A stretch of DNA of 64,000 bases from Gigaspora margarita (lineage: Eukaryota; Glomeromycota; Glomeromycetes; Diversisporales; Gigasporaceae): assembly GCA_009809945.1 (NCBI GenBank), contig WTPW01000025.1, forward strand, positions 289,365 through 353,364, written 5' to 3'. The notes under the pieces are model-generated. The model saw only the letters and a list, made by a program, of their open reading frames with translations, had not been told where the DNA came from and made no database searches. The position numbers were made by a program, and so were the translations under genes. This document shows positions 25,056 to 37,413 of this stretch, in pieces (position 1 is the stretch's first letter; each line of letters starts with the position of its first letter).

Positions 25056-25313
25056 TGGAATCTTTGCTAGAAAAATCACCCTTCAACATTTTCTGATCAG
25101 GCTAATTCGGGCAAACTTAAACAAACATGCCAGTGTTTATTTGCATCCAAATCATCTTTTGACTTTAATGATTCAAAAGTTTATTTGATGATCATTGAAT
25201 CAAAAAGGCAAAAGATGATTTACATTTATATAAGAACTGGCATATTGCTCTAAATTTGTCCAAAATTACCCAATCAGAAAATGTCAAAGGTGATTTTCCT
25301 AACAAAGATCCCA
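25056..25313. mobile_element. Foldback MITE, 258 bp
   Basis: The arms are inverted over about 45 bp: the left starts TGGAATCTTTGCTAG and the right ends CTAACAAAGATCCCA. AAAATCACC and ACATTTTCTGAT are shared inside. No clear target duplication. Confidence 0.75.
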
Positions 25314-26000
25314 AATATTCAAATTTTGATCTTATATTTTAATTTGAGTTGCATTTTTTTGAACTAGCTGACAAACTCTTGACTGTATTTAATTTTTTTA
25401 GTACCTATTTATAGTTTTGTATTAAAAGAGCAAATTTCAAAAACTATATATTAATATTTTAGAATTTCTATTATTTTCAAAAATAGTTATTCAATTTAAG
25501 CTATACAAATTATTATTTTTTAATTAAAAAATTATCAATTCATTAAGCCTCACAATTGTATAATTTAAATACAATATTGAGTTAAAAAATAAAAAATAGT
25601 TCATAATTTAAATTATAATTAATAGTAAGTATTATCTATATGGCCCTTCCAAGTCAAATGCATTCTTCAAAGGTAGAATACAAGTATAAAATCTTTTTAT
25701 TTATATATTTATAAGTATTCATATGTATTTTCAATTAACTTAACATTTTATTTATAAGATTTTTGTTTAACTTGTTTTTTTATTAATTAATTTAGTATCT
25801 AAACTACATGGTCTTTAATTTAAAGCAAGATTTAAACTAAATTTATAATAAAATTATAATTTGAATTATTAATAGTATAGTCTCTAAAGGCTTTTTAACA
25901 ATTTTATATAAAAAATCTATACCAATAATTTCTATTTTATTCTTATTAATTTCTGCTACCTTTATTTGGTTTTGGGTTTCATTTTTTGTTAGACTTGTTG
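25314..26000. other. AT-rich intergenic sequence
   Basis: Homopolymer-rich; no gene or structured repeat recognised. Confidence 0.5.
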
Positions 26001-26245
26001 ATAATTATTGTTATAGCTGAAGCTGAAAATAGCTAAAACTAGAAATTAGATACCTTGATTTAAAATATAAGTCCTACTGAAATCTACCTATACTCTTTTA
26101 TTATTAAAACTAACCCAAAACTCTAATATAACTCTAAAAAACCCCTAACAAAAAGGCATAAAAATTTTTTGAAATTTTCATATTAAAATATTTAAAATTT
26201 TTAGCTTTAACTATTTTTATCTTTATAGCTACAACAATTATTATA
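26001..26245. mobile_element. Foldback MITE (family V, copy 2)
   Basis: ATAATTATTGTTATAGCTGA on the left is inverted as AGCTACAACAATTATTAT on the right. Inner AGCTGAAAATAGCTAAA has its complement near the other end. It is the same family as 31711-31960. Confidence 0.65.
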
Positions 26246-26979
26246 TAGTTGAAATTGTCATTATTAACTATAGATCTGTAAATTACTTATTTTTGTAGTT
26301 TGATCCAGCTTGTATTTAAATTTAAAATATTTATACTAGCCTGGCCTGGCCTATATTTACAAATTTTATTATTAGGCCCAGCTCAGCCCATACTATATAA
26401 TATACAAAATTAAATATATTTTTATAAAGAATAAAGTTTATAGTAATCTGTTGCTATTGAATTTGATCACATGCATCACATGTTCAATATGAGTATGTAA
26501 TATGCATGATCAAATTCAATTGGTTGATCACATATATTTAAAAAATTTTATTAAAAAAAGATTATTAATACAATATTTAATATATAAATAAACCAGTTCC
26601 AAGCTATAATTTATTTTTTTTTATTTTTTTTTAATTTATTTAATTTACTAGTTTTTTTTAATTTATTTAGGGGTAAAGAGTATATAGATTATTTCTATTA
26701 ATAAATGAATAACAAAAAATATTTTTACTATGAATTAAAAAAGTTGATATATATAAAAGTTAATTTTTTACTATATAAATTAATATTTATATACAAGTAA
26801 AATTGTTTTTAATACAACTACTACCTTCAAAGTAATGATGTTCTCTATGTTTAATGGGCCATCTTTGAAGAAAAATGGTGTAAGTAGATGGGTAGATAAG
26901 TCTATTTATGCAAAGTACCAGATTAATAAAGTGACTCTACAAAAGATCTAATAATTTTCAGATTCTACTATACTACAAC
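26246..26979. other. AT-rich intergenic sequence with a small hairpin
   Basis: TTGAATTTGATCACATGCAT near 26458 pairs with ATGCATGATCAAATTCAA near 26501. Otherwise no feature recognised. Confidence 0.5.
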
Positions 26980-28545
26980 AAATTTTTATCTAAATATAAG
27001 CTTCTTTTTCTTTTATTATCACAAACTCTTAAAACCTTTACTTATTACCTATTGAAACCTTCACTCTTTCAACCCTACAAAATATTTTTTTAATATTATT
27101 ACTCTTGAAGTACATATATATGAAAACACTACTGATCCTATTTTACACAACTATACAATTATATCACCCTTCCAATATACAACTTACTATAACTTACCAA
27201 TTAAATTTAGCATGACTTCTAGCTCTAACAATAACTTTATTAACTCTAGTTTAATACTTGAATTACCCATATATTAGCTACTATATCTCCAACATCTGAT
27301 GATTTATCCTCAATATTAAAACTCAATATTCAACACATAATGTACAAGGATACAACAATTCAACTAAAAAAACAGCTTTGAAAAGAATTTTGGCTTGAAA
27401 ACAACTTATATATTATTAGTATAACTAGAATAAAAATTTTATTTCTCAAATCTAAAAAGTTTTTAATGCTCTACAGTTTACTTTTTTTTGGTCCAGCTTA
27501 GATAATGCTGCAGAAAGTACTGGATTAAAAATCAACAATTTACTCAAACCCCATATTCACAATGTTTTTACCTATCCTGATAGAGCAGTTTCAATTGATC
27601 TTTTTTTAAGCATAACTTTAAATTTAGATTGTTTCTGTTACATCTCTTCTACAAACCAATAATACTATAAAGAAACTCAAGACAAAGTAATATTATAGAT
27701 CCAACAAGCACTATCTACTAATCTGCATCCTATTACTTTTGGTAATTTCAATACTTCTAATACTATATCAGTATCCAAATCTAAACTACTATTCTTTCTT
27801 TATAACAACAATATGTCTGATCTTGCAATATAATAACTTGAATAGCCATCTTGGCATATAATTCTATTATTTCATGCCTTATTAACTTTAGCCTTTAGGA
27901 GCCAATAACATCTATATATAGTAATCACCTTATTCAGATTTCTAATTGAACATTTCCTTTTGCTTTATCATCTAAACTTTGACACAAAAATTGGCACAAA
28001 TGTAGATTGTTTAACTACAAAGCTATTAACCAAGTCATGTGAGAAGACTTTTTTTCTTTTATTCAAAACAAAACTCTATCTCTTAATATCCTACTTGCCA
28101 ACTATACTACTAAATCACTAAAATGTATTTGGCACAAAATTCAAACCAGTACTATTGCATCTGCTCTTCAAATAATACTTAACAAAAATTTTTTAGTCTG
28201 TAGCTTCTATCACACCTTTTTATCAAGTCAACAGATCTCTACAAAGACCTCCAAAATCTAGAAATATTATAAAACAAACAAAATATATACTCACTTATTA
28301 TCTTCCTTTACCTTTCAACATATATTCACAAATTCAATATATCAACTCCAAGTATAATTTCAATATTTCCCAACCCACTTTATATAACCAAACCCTTCTT
28401 CAATAGCTTTAAGAAACCAAAGTAGCTGGAAAAACTCTATACAATACCAGAAACCTTGAAAATTCACAACATCTTTGATACAATATCAACTTTACTATTA
28501 ATACTTGATATGAAAAAATCTTTACTCAATCTAATAAAACAATTA

Positions 28546-28853
28546 CCATATTTGTCTACTACTACCTAAAATAAACTACTCCTTTATTTTTTAAAAAATC
28601 AAAAAAAAATCACTAGCAGTTTCTATATATATATATTTAAATTTACTAAGTAACCCTTAAAAGTGCTATTAAGTAAAATTGTTTAGAACATTAAAATACA
28701 CCTATAGCAAAAATTTATTAGTAATTGGACAACTTTTTATTAGTGTTTTTTTTTTAATTTTTCAAAAAATTCAACAATTCAAAAATAAGCTACCCACATT
28801 TTTTTATATAATTTTTTGTCTAAAAAAGGTAGCTTAATTTCAAAAATATATGG
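28546..28853. mobile_element. TA-target MITE with AATAAGCTACC motifs (family D), inside the second LINE
   Basis: It starts CCATATTTGTCTAC and ends AAAATATATGG, between TA dinucleotides. It carries AATAAGCTACC and GGTAGCTTAATTT like the copies at 38862, 45644 and 62422. LINE homology resumes right after it with ATACTTAACAGA. Confidence 0.75.
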
Positions 28854-29207
28854 TAATAGTATACTTAACAGATACATAGACTCTGTACTTTAATAATATC
28901 AAAACAGAGAACAATATTATTACTAATATATCACTCATTAAACAATATATCCAATCACACTTTTGCTAATGGACTGCTCATCAATTACATAATCAAAGCA
29001 CATTTGAAACTAATGAAAATCAGAAAACAACTATTTTCAACTATTCTATAATTTTAGTACGATACTGCACTTATTAAAATTTCTATAAAAAAAGTCACAA
29101 ATACTATTAATCAATTTGCAAAGAACAAGGCTTGTGGTCCTTCAGGAATTAGCTATAGAATACTTAAATATTGTAGTATATAGACTATTACTACAATTAA
29201 AGCAGGA

Positions 29208-29505
29208 AGGACCCTGGACATCTCTCATAAAGGTCATAACTTAATTTTGGGCAATTTTGGCCCATTTTGCTAAAAACAACAACATACATTTTTTAAATAA
29301 CTTTTGATCTAGTAATCAGAATTGAATGAACTTTCTTTTGTTAGATGTACCTTACTGAGGGCTTTATTTTTCAAAAAAGTTTATTCAAATTGGAATGCTA
29401 GATGCAAAGATACTTGCCAAAATCTGTTTTTTTTTGCTTTTCAAATTTTAGGGTTTTTTCTGAAAAAATAAAGTATGACCTCTGTACTAGATATCTGGGG
29501 TTCCT
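29208..29505. mobile_element. AGGACCC MITE (family C) inside the second LINE
   Basis: It has AGGACCCTGGACATCTCTC at the left and ATATCTGGGGTTCCT at the right, with the family-typical interior (ATCAGAATTGAATGAACTTT). No clean octamer repeat is visible here. LINE homology resumes about 100 bp downstream. Confidence 0.8.
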
Positions 29506-29779
29506 CTTTAACTAATATATTACTTTACAACAAATTTCAAAACAATGAAAATATAGTCATATTTTTTCTATCGCCAAAATATTTATATTTGACAAAAATT
29601 TTTCAATAATATATAGCCAATTAGCTTTATCAAACACATTAAAAAGCTGTATACCAAAATTCTTACTAAGCTGATGCAAAGTAAATTTTCTGGTTTTATA
29701 TCCAAGCTAAGTCAATTTTTGCTAATTTAAAATTTAAATTTTTTATTTAATGCCCTATAAAAAAAAATGTACTATATAG

Positions 29780-30132
29780 TAAAGATGCATTAGTCCAGTC
29801 TGGTCTGGTCTGCTCTCTAGAGGACCATTATTATAGTATTTACAGTCTGGTCTGGTTGTTCAGTCCTATAATGTTCCTTTAATGATTATGTCAATCTTAA
29901 TGCATAAGATTTTATTGGCAAAAAATAATGTAATTATTTACTATCAGATGTAAACAAACATTATATGTCTATATTATACCTAATAAAGAAATTTGATTGG
30001 GTAATATAAATATCATAGTTATGTTTACAAGGACCGGTTTCAAGACTGGTCCTTTAATAGTCCCACAGTCCATATCAGTTCTAGTCCAGGACTGGTCCTG
30101 AACTGGTCTTTTTCAAAACTGATGTATCTCTA
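29780..30132. mobile_element. hAT-type MITE with repeated CTGGTC motifs, 353 bp
   Basis: The ends are TAAAGATGCATTAG and CTGATGTATCTCTA. Flanks CTATATAG (29772-29779) and CTGTATAG (30133-30140) are an 8-bp duplication with one mismatch. Both arms carry many CTGGTCTGG/GGACTGGTC units, unusually GC-rich for this region. Confidence 0.75.
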
Positions 30133-30639
30133 CTGTATAGGCATGGATTGGCAGCACAAAGGCACAGGTTTTGATAGTACAAATTAAACCTGTATATAGT
30201 ATATAGAAGGCTTGGATTGGTATAGATTTTGAACTATATACCCATACAAATTGGACCATTAATGGCTTGGGTTTTGCAACACTTTACTAGTCCAAATAGC
30301 ATGGGTTTTGGCATGGATAATTAATGTATATTAATGTGTAATAAAAAATATATATACAAGTAAATTATATAGATTAAATCAAATTTTGTAAGAATTTTTT
30401 TTTTGTTAAGATACTCAAAGCAGTTTCATTAGTAAACTTATAAGATATCACAATTTTTTAAAAAAAAATCATAATTAATCTTTTGCTCTTTGTGAAATAA
30501 GCCAACATGTACCATCTTTGACACATTTTATTCTATAAAATGAAGGTGCCATTATGTATTATATCACATAACATGCTATATTCCTGTACCACTTTTTACT
30601 ATAACATTCCATAAACACCTCTATATATACACTGGTCCA

Positions 30640-31190
30640 AATAAATATATCATACACATATCCTATACACATCTGGTATGCAATATGTGTAAGTTATGTG
30701 TAGAATGTGTGTAGAATATGTATAATCTGGTACTTAATATGTATAGAGTTGATATAATATTGGACACATGTTGAATATATATAGTATATATATGCTAGAG
30801 TTCTTCAAAGTTGATTTGAATCAAATATTAGGCATAATTGAATTTGATCAAATCAAATAAGCTCTTGATTTGAATTTGATTTAATCAAATCAAATCAAAT
30901 TTATTTGTAATTTTTATTAAATATTTTCAAATCAAATCGAATATTTTGCCAATTTGAATTTGATTTGATTTGAATTTTTGTATTTGAGTTTGATTTGAGA
31001 TCAAATATTTAATTGAATCAAATCAAATCAAATCAAATTGCGGAACCCTAATATATGCTATACACCTACTGTACACATATTCTACATATATCAGATACCT
31101 AATAATATATATCCTATACACATCGGGTACCAGATATGTATAGGATATGTGATGAATATATATTCTACACATATTGGCTACCTGATTACT
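30640..31190. repeat. Degenerate ACACATATYCTA-type repeat tract
   Basis: Loosely repeated TATACACATCTGGTAC and TGTGTAGAATATG units in both orientations, interrupted by the MITE at 30796-31050. Similar sequence recurs at 32550-32730. Confidence 0.6.
30796..31050. mobile_element. TAGGGTTCC hAT-type MITE of AAATCAAATC repeats (family E, copy 1)
   Basis: It starts TAGAGTTCTTCAAAG and ends GCGGAACCCTA. The octamer ATATATGC is perfectly duplicated (30788-30795 and 31051-31058). The interior is AATCAAATC/GATTTGATT in both orientations, so the element folds on itself. It is the same family as 41281-41533 and 62358-62912. Confidence 0.9.
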
Positions 31191-31453
31191 ACCTGACTGG
31201 TTTAGAAAATCATTGAACATAACCAATCAAATTTTTGTAAATAATAATCAAAATAGTTAAATATATACTAATATTTTAAATTATTAAAGACTAATATTAA
31301 AACTATTTTATAATTTAAATTTAATTATTAATTTATATGCAAAATTTTACAAAAAAAACTTTTATTAAATTGCAAGAACCTATTTTATAAACAAAATTTT
31401 TAGTTATTAGAAATTTTTTAAAATCAAAACAAAAAAAAAATTAAAAAATTAAA

Positions 31454-31697
31454 AAGTGGTCTGAACCCATATTTACTACAAGTAAATTGACTGGACCGAT
31501 TAAGACAATATTGTTCTCCAGATTTAGGTAGTTCTAAAGGTGGTGAGATCATAAAATACAGCCCAATAGCTATCTTTCTACAGCTTTTCAAAGTTTTATA
31601 ATGATGGTTTACATAAAATTACATGATTTAGAATATCAATATTGTCTTAATCGGCCTTGTCTGTTTACTTAGTACCAAATATGGGTTCAAAACAGTT
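31454..31697. mobile_element. Foldback MITE, 244 bp
   Basis: Long imperfect arms: GTCTGAACCCATATTTACTA on the left pairs with TACCAAATATGGGTTCAAAA on the right. Inside, GATTAAGACAATATTG pairs with CAATATTGTCTTAATC. Target duplication not clear. Confidence 0.8.
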
Positions 31698-31710
31698 TTA
31701 TTTATTTATT

Positions 31711-31960
31711 TTATAAATAATTGTTGCAGCTGATACTGAAAACGGCTGATGCTAAAATTTTGACCTATTTTGATACAAATTTTTTAAAAATTTTTTGGGG
31801 TAATTTTGACAGTTTTTTTTTTAGAGTTGGGTTAGAGTTTAGGGTTAGAATTGATTATTAAAGAGTATATGTGGATTTTAGCAGGGCATATATTTTCAAA
31901 TCTCTACCCCAAATTTCAGCATCAGCCATTTTTAGCATCAGCTGTGACAATAATTTATAA
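31711..31960. mobile_element. Foldback MITE (family V, copy 1)
   Basis: TTATAAATAATTGTTGCAGC on the left pairs with GCTGTGACAATAATTTATAA on the right. Inner GGCTGATGC is repeated inverted. Related to 26001-26245. Confidence 0.8.
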
Positions 31961-32012
31961 ATGCAAGATATGTATATGATATATATATAATATATATGGT
32001 ATATATAGTATA

Positions 32013-32545
32013 GGGGGCATCCATAAATAACGTTATGTACCCCTACATAGTAGCTCTTGACCCCCCTACTATATAAAAAAAAATTAAAAATCCGTATATT
32101 TATATATATAATTTTACAAAAACTTGAATATATTATGACCCAGTGATCCAATCTGGATGATTTTGGTACCATTCGATTCGTCTCTATGAGACGAATATAC
32201 TGGCACCAAAATAATTTCATATGGACCACTGGATCACGTTTTATTAACGAAATACTATTGATTTTATAGTAATTTTATAAGAAAACATAATAACCAATCG
32301 TATTTCGTTAATAAAACGTGATCCGGTGATCCAAATCAAATTAAATTAGTATCATTCGAATCCTCTCCTCGAGACAATTCGAATGGTAGCAAAATCATCC
32401 AATTTGGTCCACTGTATCAAGTTTTAGACAAATTTATATAAAAAAATTGCGTTATGCTGGGGGACCCCCCTACATATTGGAAAATCGTTATATTTTGGGG
32501 GACCCCCCCCCTCAAGTATAACGTACATTATTTATGGATGCCCCC
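32013..32545. mobile_element. PIF/Harbinger-like foldback element with GGGGGCATCC ends
   Basis: It starts GGGGGCATCCATAAATAACG and ends TATTTATGGATGCCCCC, with ATA on both sides (32010-32012 and 32546-32548). It contains two inner inverted repeats around TGATCC and CGAATNG motifs (32130-32410). The 3-bp duplication and G-rich ends suggest PIF/Harbinger; this assignment is inferred. No transposase frame. Confidence 0.75.
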
Positions 32546-32548
32546 ATA

Positions 32549-33530
32549 TGTGTATGATATATGTCTGATAGTTACCTAATATGTACCTGATATATATGAG
32601 ATATGTAACTGATTTTTGTTGATATCTATCAGGCACCTATCTGTTACCTATCCAGTACCTGATATTTATTATCAGACACATATTCTACACATATCTTACA
32701 TATAATCTACACATAGATTATATGTAGAATATATTGATTTCAACCTGTGATAATACTCTGACTATACTATTCTGTGAATTTCAGATACCAACCCATACCA
32801 CACCTGAACCACTTTTTATAGGAATAACCAATCAAAATACAGTATACACAATAATATAACTTACTGGTAATTGATATATAGATAGTCATATTATTTTCTT
32901 TCTATAAATGCACTTTTCTATTCTCAATACTGTATCAAAAAACAACAAAAATAGAAGCCAAGCAGTAATAAAAAGAGTAATAAATAACTACCTTTGCTAA
33001 CAAGTACCACATTAAAGTGTTTATTTAACTAATTTACAAAGTATAGTTTGTAAAGTATATATAAAGTTAGTAATAAGATTGCATTTAACAATTTCAATGA
33101 TTTTTAAAGAAGTGAATTTTGTTCCTGCAAATACCAATATGTATGCAATCTCTATATAAACCTACCAACTTGCAGCAATAGAGTATAGCAATAACATATG
33201 TTGAATCAGTGCTTGGTTATTAATGCTAAAAGACTTATTAGTATAGTATCACAGATTTTTTATTATCAATCTAATTGATTGTTATACAAATTTATGCAAG
33301 ACATTTTATTAGCTATATATATCATATAAGTTGGCCCCCCATAGTTTTACTAACCTCTACTATTTTTATAGCTTTTTAAAAGCTAAATCTTATAAGTAAT
33401 TAATAATAATTTGAAAGTTTAAAGTTTTATACAAGCAGAAAAATCAGGGGTTACTATTATTGTTTTAGCTGAAACCTTTCTTATAGTCTAAAAAATTTAG
33501 TTTAATAGTCATAAAATATGTTCTCTAGAA
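32549..33530. other. AT-rich non-coding sequence
   Basis: The first 180 bp continue the ACACATAT repeat tract. The rest shows no recognisable gene. Confidence 0.5.
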
Positions 33531-33632
33531 TAATTAAAATTTAAACAAAAATACATGAATTTACTATAAACTTTGTGCTAAAGATCCTTATTAGCTTAAT
33601 TAATTAACTTAAAATTAAATTTTATAGGTATA

Positions 33633-33930
33633 AGGATCCTGGACATCTAGTACAGAGGTCATAATTTATTTTTTTTAGCAAAAAACCCCCTGAAAATTAA
33701 GAAACAAAAACAGTTTTTGGCAATTATCTTGGTATCTAGTGGCCAATTTAAATGTCTCTTTTTTTAAAATGAAGCTCTTAGTGAGGCGCATCTAACAAAA
33801 AAAAGTTCATTCAATTCTAATCACTAGATCAAAAGATATTTAAAAAAATATAGGTTTGTTATTTTTAGCAAATTGGGCCAAAATTAGCCAAAATCCAGTT
33901 ATGACCTATATGAGAGATGTCTGGGGTCCT
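33633..33930. mobile_element. AGGACCC MITE (family C), reverse orientation
   Basis: It starts AGGATCCTGGACATC and ends GAGATGTCTGGGGTCCT. GGTATA flanks it on the left and GGTATATT on the right. The matching arm of the large inverted repeat near 35510 lacks it. Confidence 0.8.
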
Positions 33931-34066
33931 GGTATATTGAACAAGAAAAGAGAAAATTTTGAGATTAAAAAAAATTAAAATTTTGTTAAATTTATACATA
34001 TATAAAATTATGCTATTAACAACTTTACTTAGTAGCAAAATATAGGTTATTTTGACAAAAAAATAA

Positions 34067-34422
34067 GTTAGCTATATACTAAAATTAAAAATTTTTGGTT
34101 TATAATATAAACCACTCTTTTTTGTGCTTTGGGCTTCTAAGTAAACTTGTTTAGCATATAATTCTACTTGTATTAAAATAAAAACATGTTTTTTTGAATT
34201 TTTTACTAAATAACAATAGGGTTAAAGTAGAAAAATTTTTTTAAAAATAAAATTTTTTTCTAATTTTAGCTCTATTTTTTATTAGTAAAAGGTTTGAAAA
34301 AACATGTTTTGGTTTAAATGCAAGTAGAATTATATGCTAAACAAGTTTATTTAGAAGCCTCTAACAAAAAAGGTGTTTACATTACAAAACAAAAAATTTA
34401 AATTTAGCATATAACTAGCTTA
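34067..34422. mobile_element. Palindromic MITE, about 355 bp
   Basis: GTTAGCTATATACTAAAATT at the left pairs with AATTTAGCATATAACTAGC at the right. Inside, AACTTGTTTAGCATATAATT pairs with AATTATATGCTAAACAAGTT. The centre is T/A-rich. Exact boundaries are uncertain by a few bases. Confidence 0.7.
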
Positions 34423-35325
34423 GGGGGCTTCCAGAAATTACGTAATATTTTTGTTACTAATAAATTTCAAAATTTTACCCCACCCACCCACACCTGATAC
34501 TCTATTAGCCAATCAAATTTTATATTTTTAAAATTTATTCATATGTTCAATTTATGAACTTGCTAATAACTATTACTCTACTGGACCAATTTAGATGATT
34601 TAACTACTAAAATGTTTGTCGCACTGAGACGATTCTAACAAGCCCAAAATCGTTAAAATCTAATCACAGGGTCCCAAGATTGTTCAACTTTTGTGTAATT
34701 TTAATAGTGATTTTTTATGATCACTAAGTAAATATCTTTAATATTGAATAACTTTTGATCCACTGGCCCGTTTTGGATGATTTAACTNCCAAAATGTTCG
34801 TCTCAGTGAGACGATTCTAACAAGCCCAAAATCGCTAAATTCTAATTACAAGATTCCAAGATCGATAAAGATTTGTATTGTTAAACAAACAATAAAATCT
34901 TTATCGATCTTGGAATCCTGTGATTAGAATTTAGCGATTTTGGGTTTGTTAGAATCGTCTCACTGAGACGAACATTTTGGCAGTTAAATTATCCAAAATG
35001 GGCCAGTGGATCAAAAATTATTCAATATTAAAGATATTTACTTAGTGATCCTAAAATCACTATTAAAATTACACAAAAGTTGAACGATCTTGGGACCCTG
35101 CAAATAGATTTTAACAATTTTGGGCTTGTCAGAATTGTCTCAGTAGACGAACATTTTGGTAGTTAAATCATCTAAATTGGTCCAGTAGATCAATAGTTAT
35201 TAATAATTTTATAATGTTATACTTTTGGTTAGAATTATAAACTTTTGACCAGAATTATAATTATAACCTGATATTTTCGGGACCCCACCCACCCCTAAAA
35301 AATTACATAATTTCTGGAAGCCCCC
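34423..35325. mobile_element. Harbinger-like foldback with GGGGGCTTCC ends, 903 bp, nearly one long hairpin
   Basis: It starts GGGGGCTTCCAGAAATTACG and ends ATTTCTGGAAGCCCCC, with TTA duplicated (34420-34422 and 35326-35328). Arms continue inwards almost to the centre near 34875-34890, so most of the element is one inverted repeat. GTCTCAGTGAGACGA palindromes recur four times. Ends and target resemble 32013-32545. No open reading frame of note. Confidence 0.85.
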
Positions 35326-36116
35326 TTACTTTTTTGTTAAATAGCATATATTTTGCTACTAAGTAAAGTTGTTATGGTACAATTTTATATATAATTTCCA
35401 GTTTAAAATTAGAAATAATAGTTTTAGACAAACTTATATTTTGAAATTGTACAAAATTAACAAAATTTTAACTTGGTTTTAATCTCAATTTTTTCTTCTT
35501 TACATGTTCTATATATTCATAAAATTTAATTTTTAAGTTAATTAGTTAAGCCAAGAAGAATCATTAGCTCGAAGTTTATAATAAATTCTTATATTTTTGT
35601 TGAAATTTTTACTATAAACTTCTTTTAAACTTATTTTAAGGAAACATGTTTTTAGTATTGCTTAAAATATAAAACTTTAATATAATCAAAATATCTAAAT
35701 AGCTAAAATCTTCAAAATTGGCAAAACTTTCTAAAACTAAACAAAATCCTCCAAAACTAGCCAAACTAAAACTTCAAAATTTCTAAAACTTAGCAAATAA
35801 AAAAAAAGCCCTTATTTTACAAACTTGTGAAACTTTTTTGAATAAAAAATAAGAAAATTTATAATTTATTGCATGGTACAATATATTTCACCCTCTATTA
35901 TAACTATAGAGATTATTAATTTTATATAACAAATAAAAAAAATTTTATTAAAACAAAAAATAATATTAGAGTTAAAGTTAAGGCTTGGGATAAAACAGAA
36001 TTATAGTTGATACCAAAATTTTATAATGAGTATTTTTTATTAGAACATCAAAGGTGGCTTTATAGAATTAATAGAAGAGGTGCAATATATTGCAGGTGCA
36101 ATAAATTATAAGAACA

Positions 36117-36835
36117 AGCTTATTTGTAACAGCCTGTTACATATTATTTGTAACAGCTCATAAAACCATATTAATATTTAAATAAAGTTAAAGTTAGAGT
36201 TAGTATTAAGATTAATACAGAATTACGAGAAAATCATTTTTTGTTAAAAGTGAAATAGGGGTTATCTTAGGACCCTGGACATCTCTCATATAGGTCATAA
36301 CTGGATTTTGGCTAATTTTGGCCTAATTTGCTAAAAATGACAAAATCTATTAACTTTAATAACTTCTAATCCAGTAATCAGAATTGAATAAACTTTTTTT
36401 GTTAGATACACCTTACTGAGAGCTTCATTTTTTAAAAAAGTTCATTAAAATTGGACCACTGAATGGCAAGATAATTGCCAAAAACTGTTTTTTGCTTCTA
36501 AAATTTTAGGTGTTTTTGCTAAAAAATTTCAAGTATTACCTCTATACTAGATGTCTGGGGTCCTGTTATCTTAGTAAAAATTTGAGTTATAAATATAGGC
36601 TGTTACAAATAAACATGTAACAGGACCCTGAGCTATATATAGATAGGTTAATGACTAGTTTGCTTATTTTTATACAAAATTTGGCTCAAGAATGCTTATT
36701 TTTGACCAAAATTTGCAAAATTTACTATTTAAAAATGCAATGTTTGGTTTTTTACCAAAATTTCCTTTTTGGTTTCCTCTGACCTATTTATCAATAGCTT
36801 GTGGTTCTCATGTAACAGGCTGTTACAAATAGACC
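36117..36835. repeat. TTTGTAACAGCCTGTTACA inverted repeats around nested MITE
   Basis: TTTGTAACAGCCTGTTACAT (about 36122) has inverted matches at 36599-36633 and 36812-36830. Each motif is itself a palindrome (GTAACAGSCTGTTAC). The AGGACCC MITE sits inside. The order of insertion of the outer copies is unclear. Confidence 0.6.
36269..36564. mobile_element. AGGACCC MITE (family C) with perfect 8-bp duplication
   Basis: Starts AGGACCCTGGACATCTCTC and ends GATGTCTGGGGTCCT. GTTATCTT occurs directly on both sides (36261-36268 and 36565-36572). This is the clearest full-length copy of the 296-bp form. Confidence 0.9.
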
Positions 36836-36867
36836 ATCCAAATTATAAAACCAAATAATAATAATAA

Positions 36868-37150
36868 AAGTAAGAGTGGAAAAATTTAGAAAGTTGTCAA
36901 GTTGTTACTTCTCAAATAGTAAATCTAGAGTTCAAATCCCACTCATAATAGTTCTTATATATTGTTTATATCCTTGGTTTTACTATCTGGAATAGAAACT
37001 TTTAGGCACAGTTGTATAAGGTTATACAAACAAATTCAAGGAATTAGAAAAATAAAAACACATTTGGCAAGTTCTAAATAAGGAGGTAATAAAGAATTTT
37101 GATAGTGCTATAAAACTAAAGCTTCAAAAATCAATAACTAAATAACTAAA
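36868..37150 (+). mobile_element. tRNA-headed retroposon, 5' part (family F copy 3)
   Basis: It matches 23588-23890 in the same order, including the B-box-like AGTTCAAATCCC (36929-36940) and CACATTTGGCAAGT. The 61-codon frame of copy 1 is broken here. The 3' half is missing. Confidence 0.7.
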
Positions 37151-37413
37151 TAACAAGAAAAAGTCTACCAATCAGCCTGTTTGAACTACTGCTAGAGAAA
37201 AAGAATCTATTCCTTAAATTGTATTGTAGACAAATTTGCTTACAACTTTTTATAAATTTAAATTTTTTTAATAAATTTTAAATATTAGATGTAGCAATGT
37301 ATTTCTAAAATAAAATATTTAATTTTAGATCAGTTTATCAACTTTGTTAACCTATTTTTTAAATATATTAAAAGATATTAATATAATAAAAGTTTAAAAT
37401 AGAAAATAACTAA

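Larger units (their letters stand above)
26980..29707 (+). pseudogene. Second LINE of the same family, 5' and 3' incomplete, split twice
   Basis: It aligns by eye to the LINE at 9227-20120. Around 27320 the endonuclease start (QLNIQHIMY) and around 27735 an FGNFN block (normally GDFN) are visible. At 29110-29160 KACGPSGISY is the reverse transcriptase entry, and 29610-29680 matches 16495-16560 (the NTLKSCIPK region). A TA-target MITE (28546-28853) and an AGGACCC MITE (29208-29505) interrupt it. Stops are frequent and no poly-A end is present. It is more decayed than the first copy. Confidence 0.7.
33535..35640. repeat. 2.1-kb inverted repeat with three elements nested in it
   Basis: 33535-33632 plus 33931-34066 pair with 35332-35640: for example TTAATTAACTTAAAATTAAA with TTTAATTTTTAAGTTAATTA, and TTAGTAGCAAAATATA with ATATTTTGCTACTAA. 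The left arm is interrupted by the AGGACCC MITE, and the right arm provides the uninterrupted version. The centre holds a palindromic MITE (34067-34422) and a Harbinger-like foldback (34423-35325). Confidence 0.8.

Noticed and set aside
31858-32229. 123-codon minus-strand frame
   Set aside because: Crosses three independent MITE ends, so cannot be a single gene.
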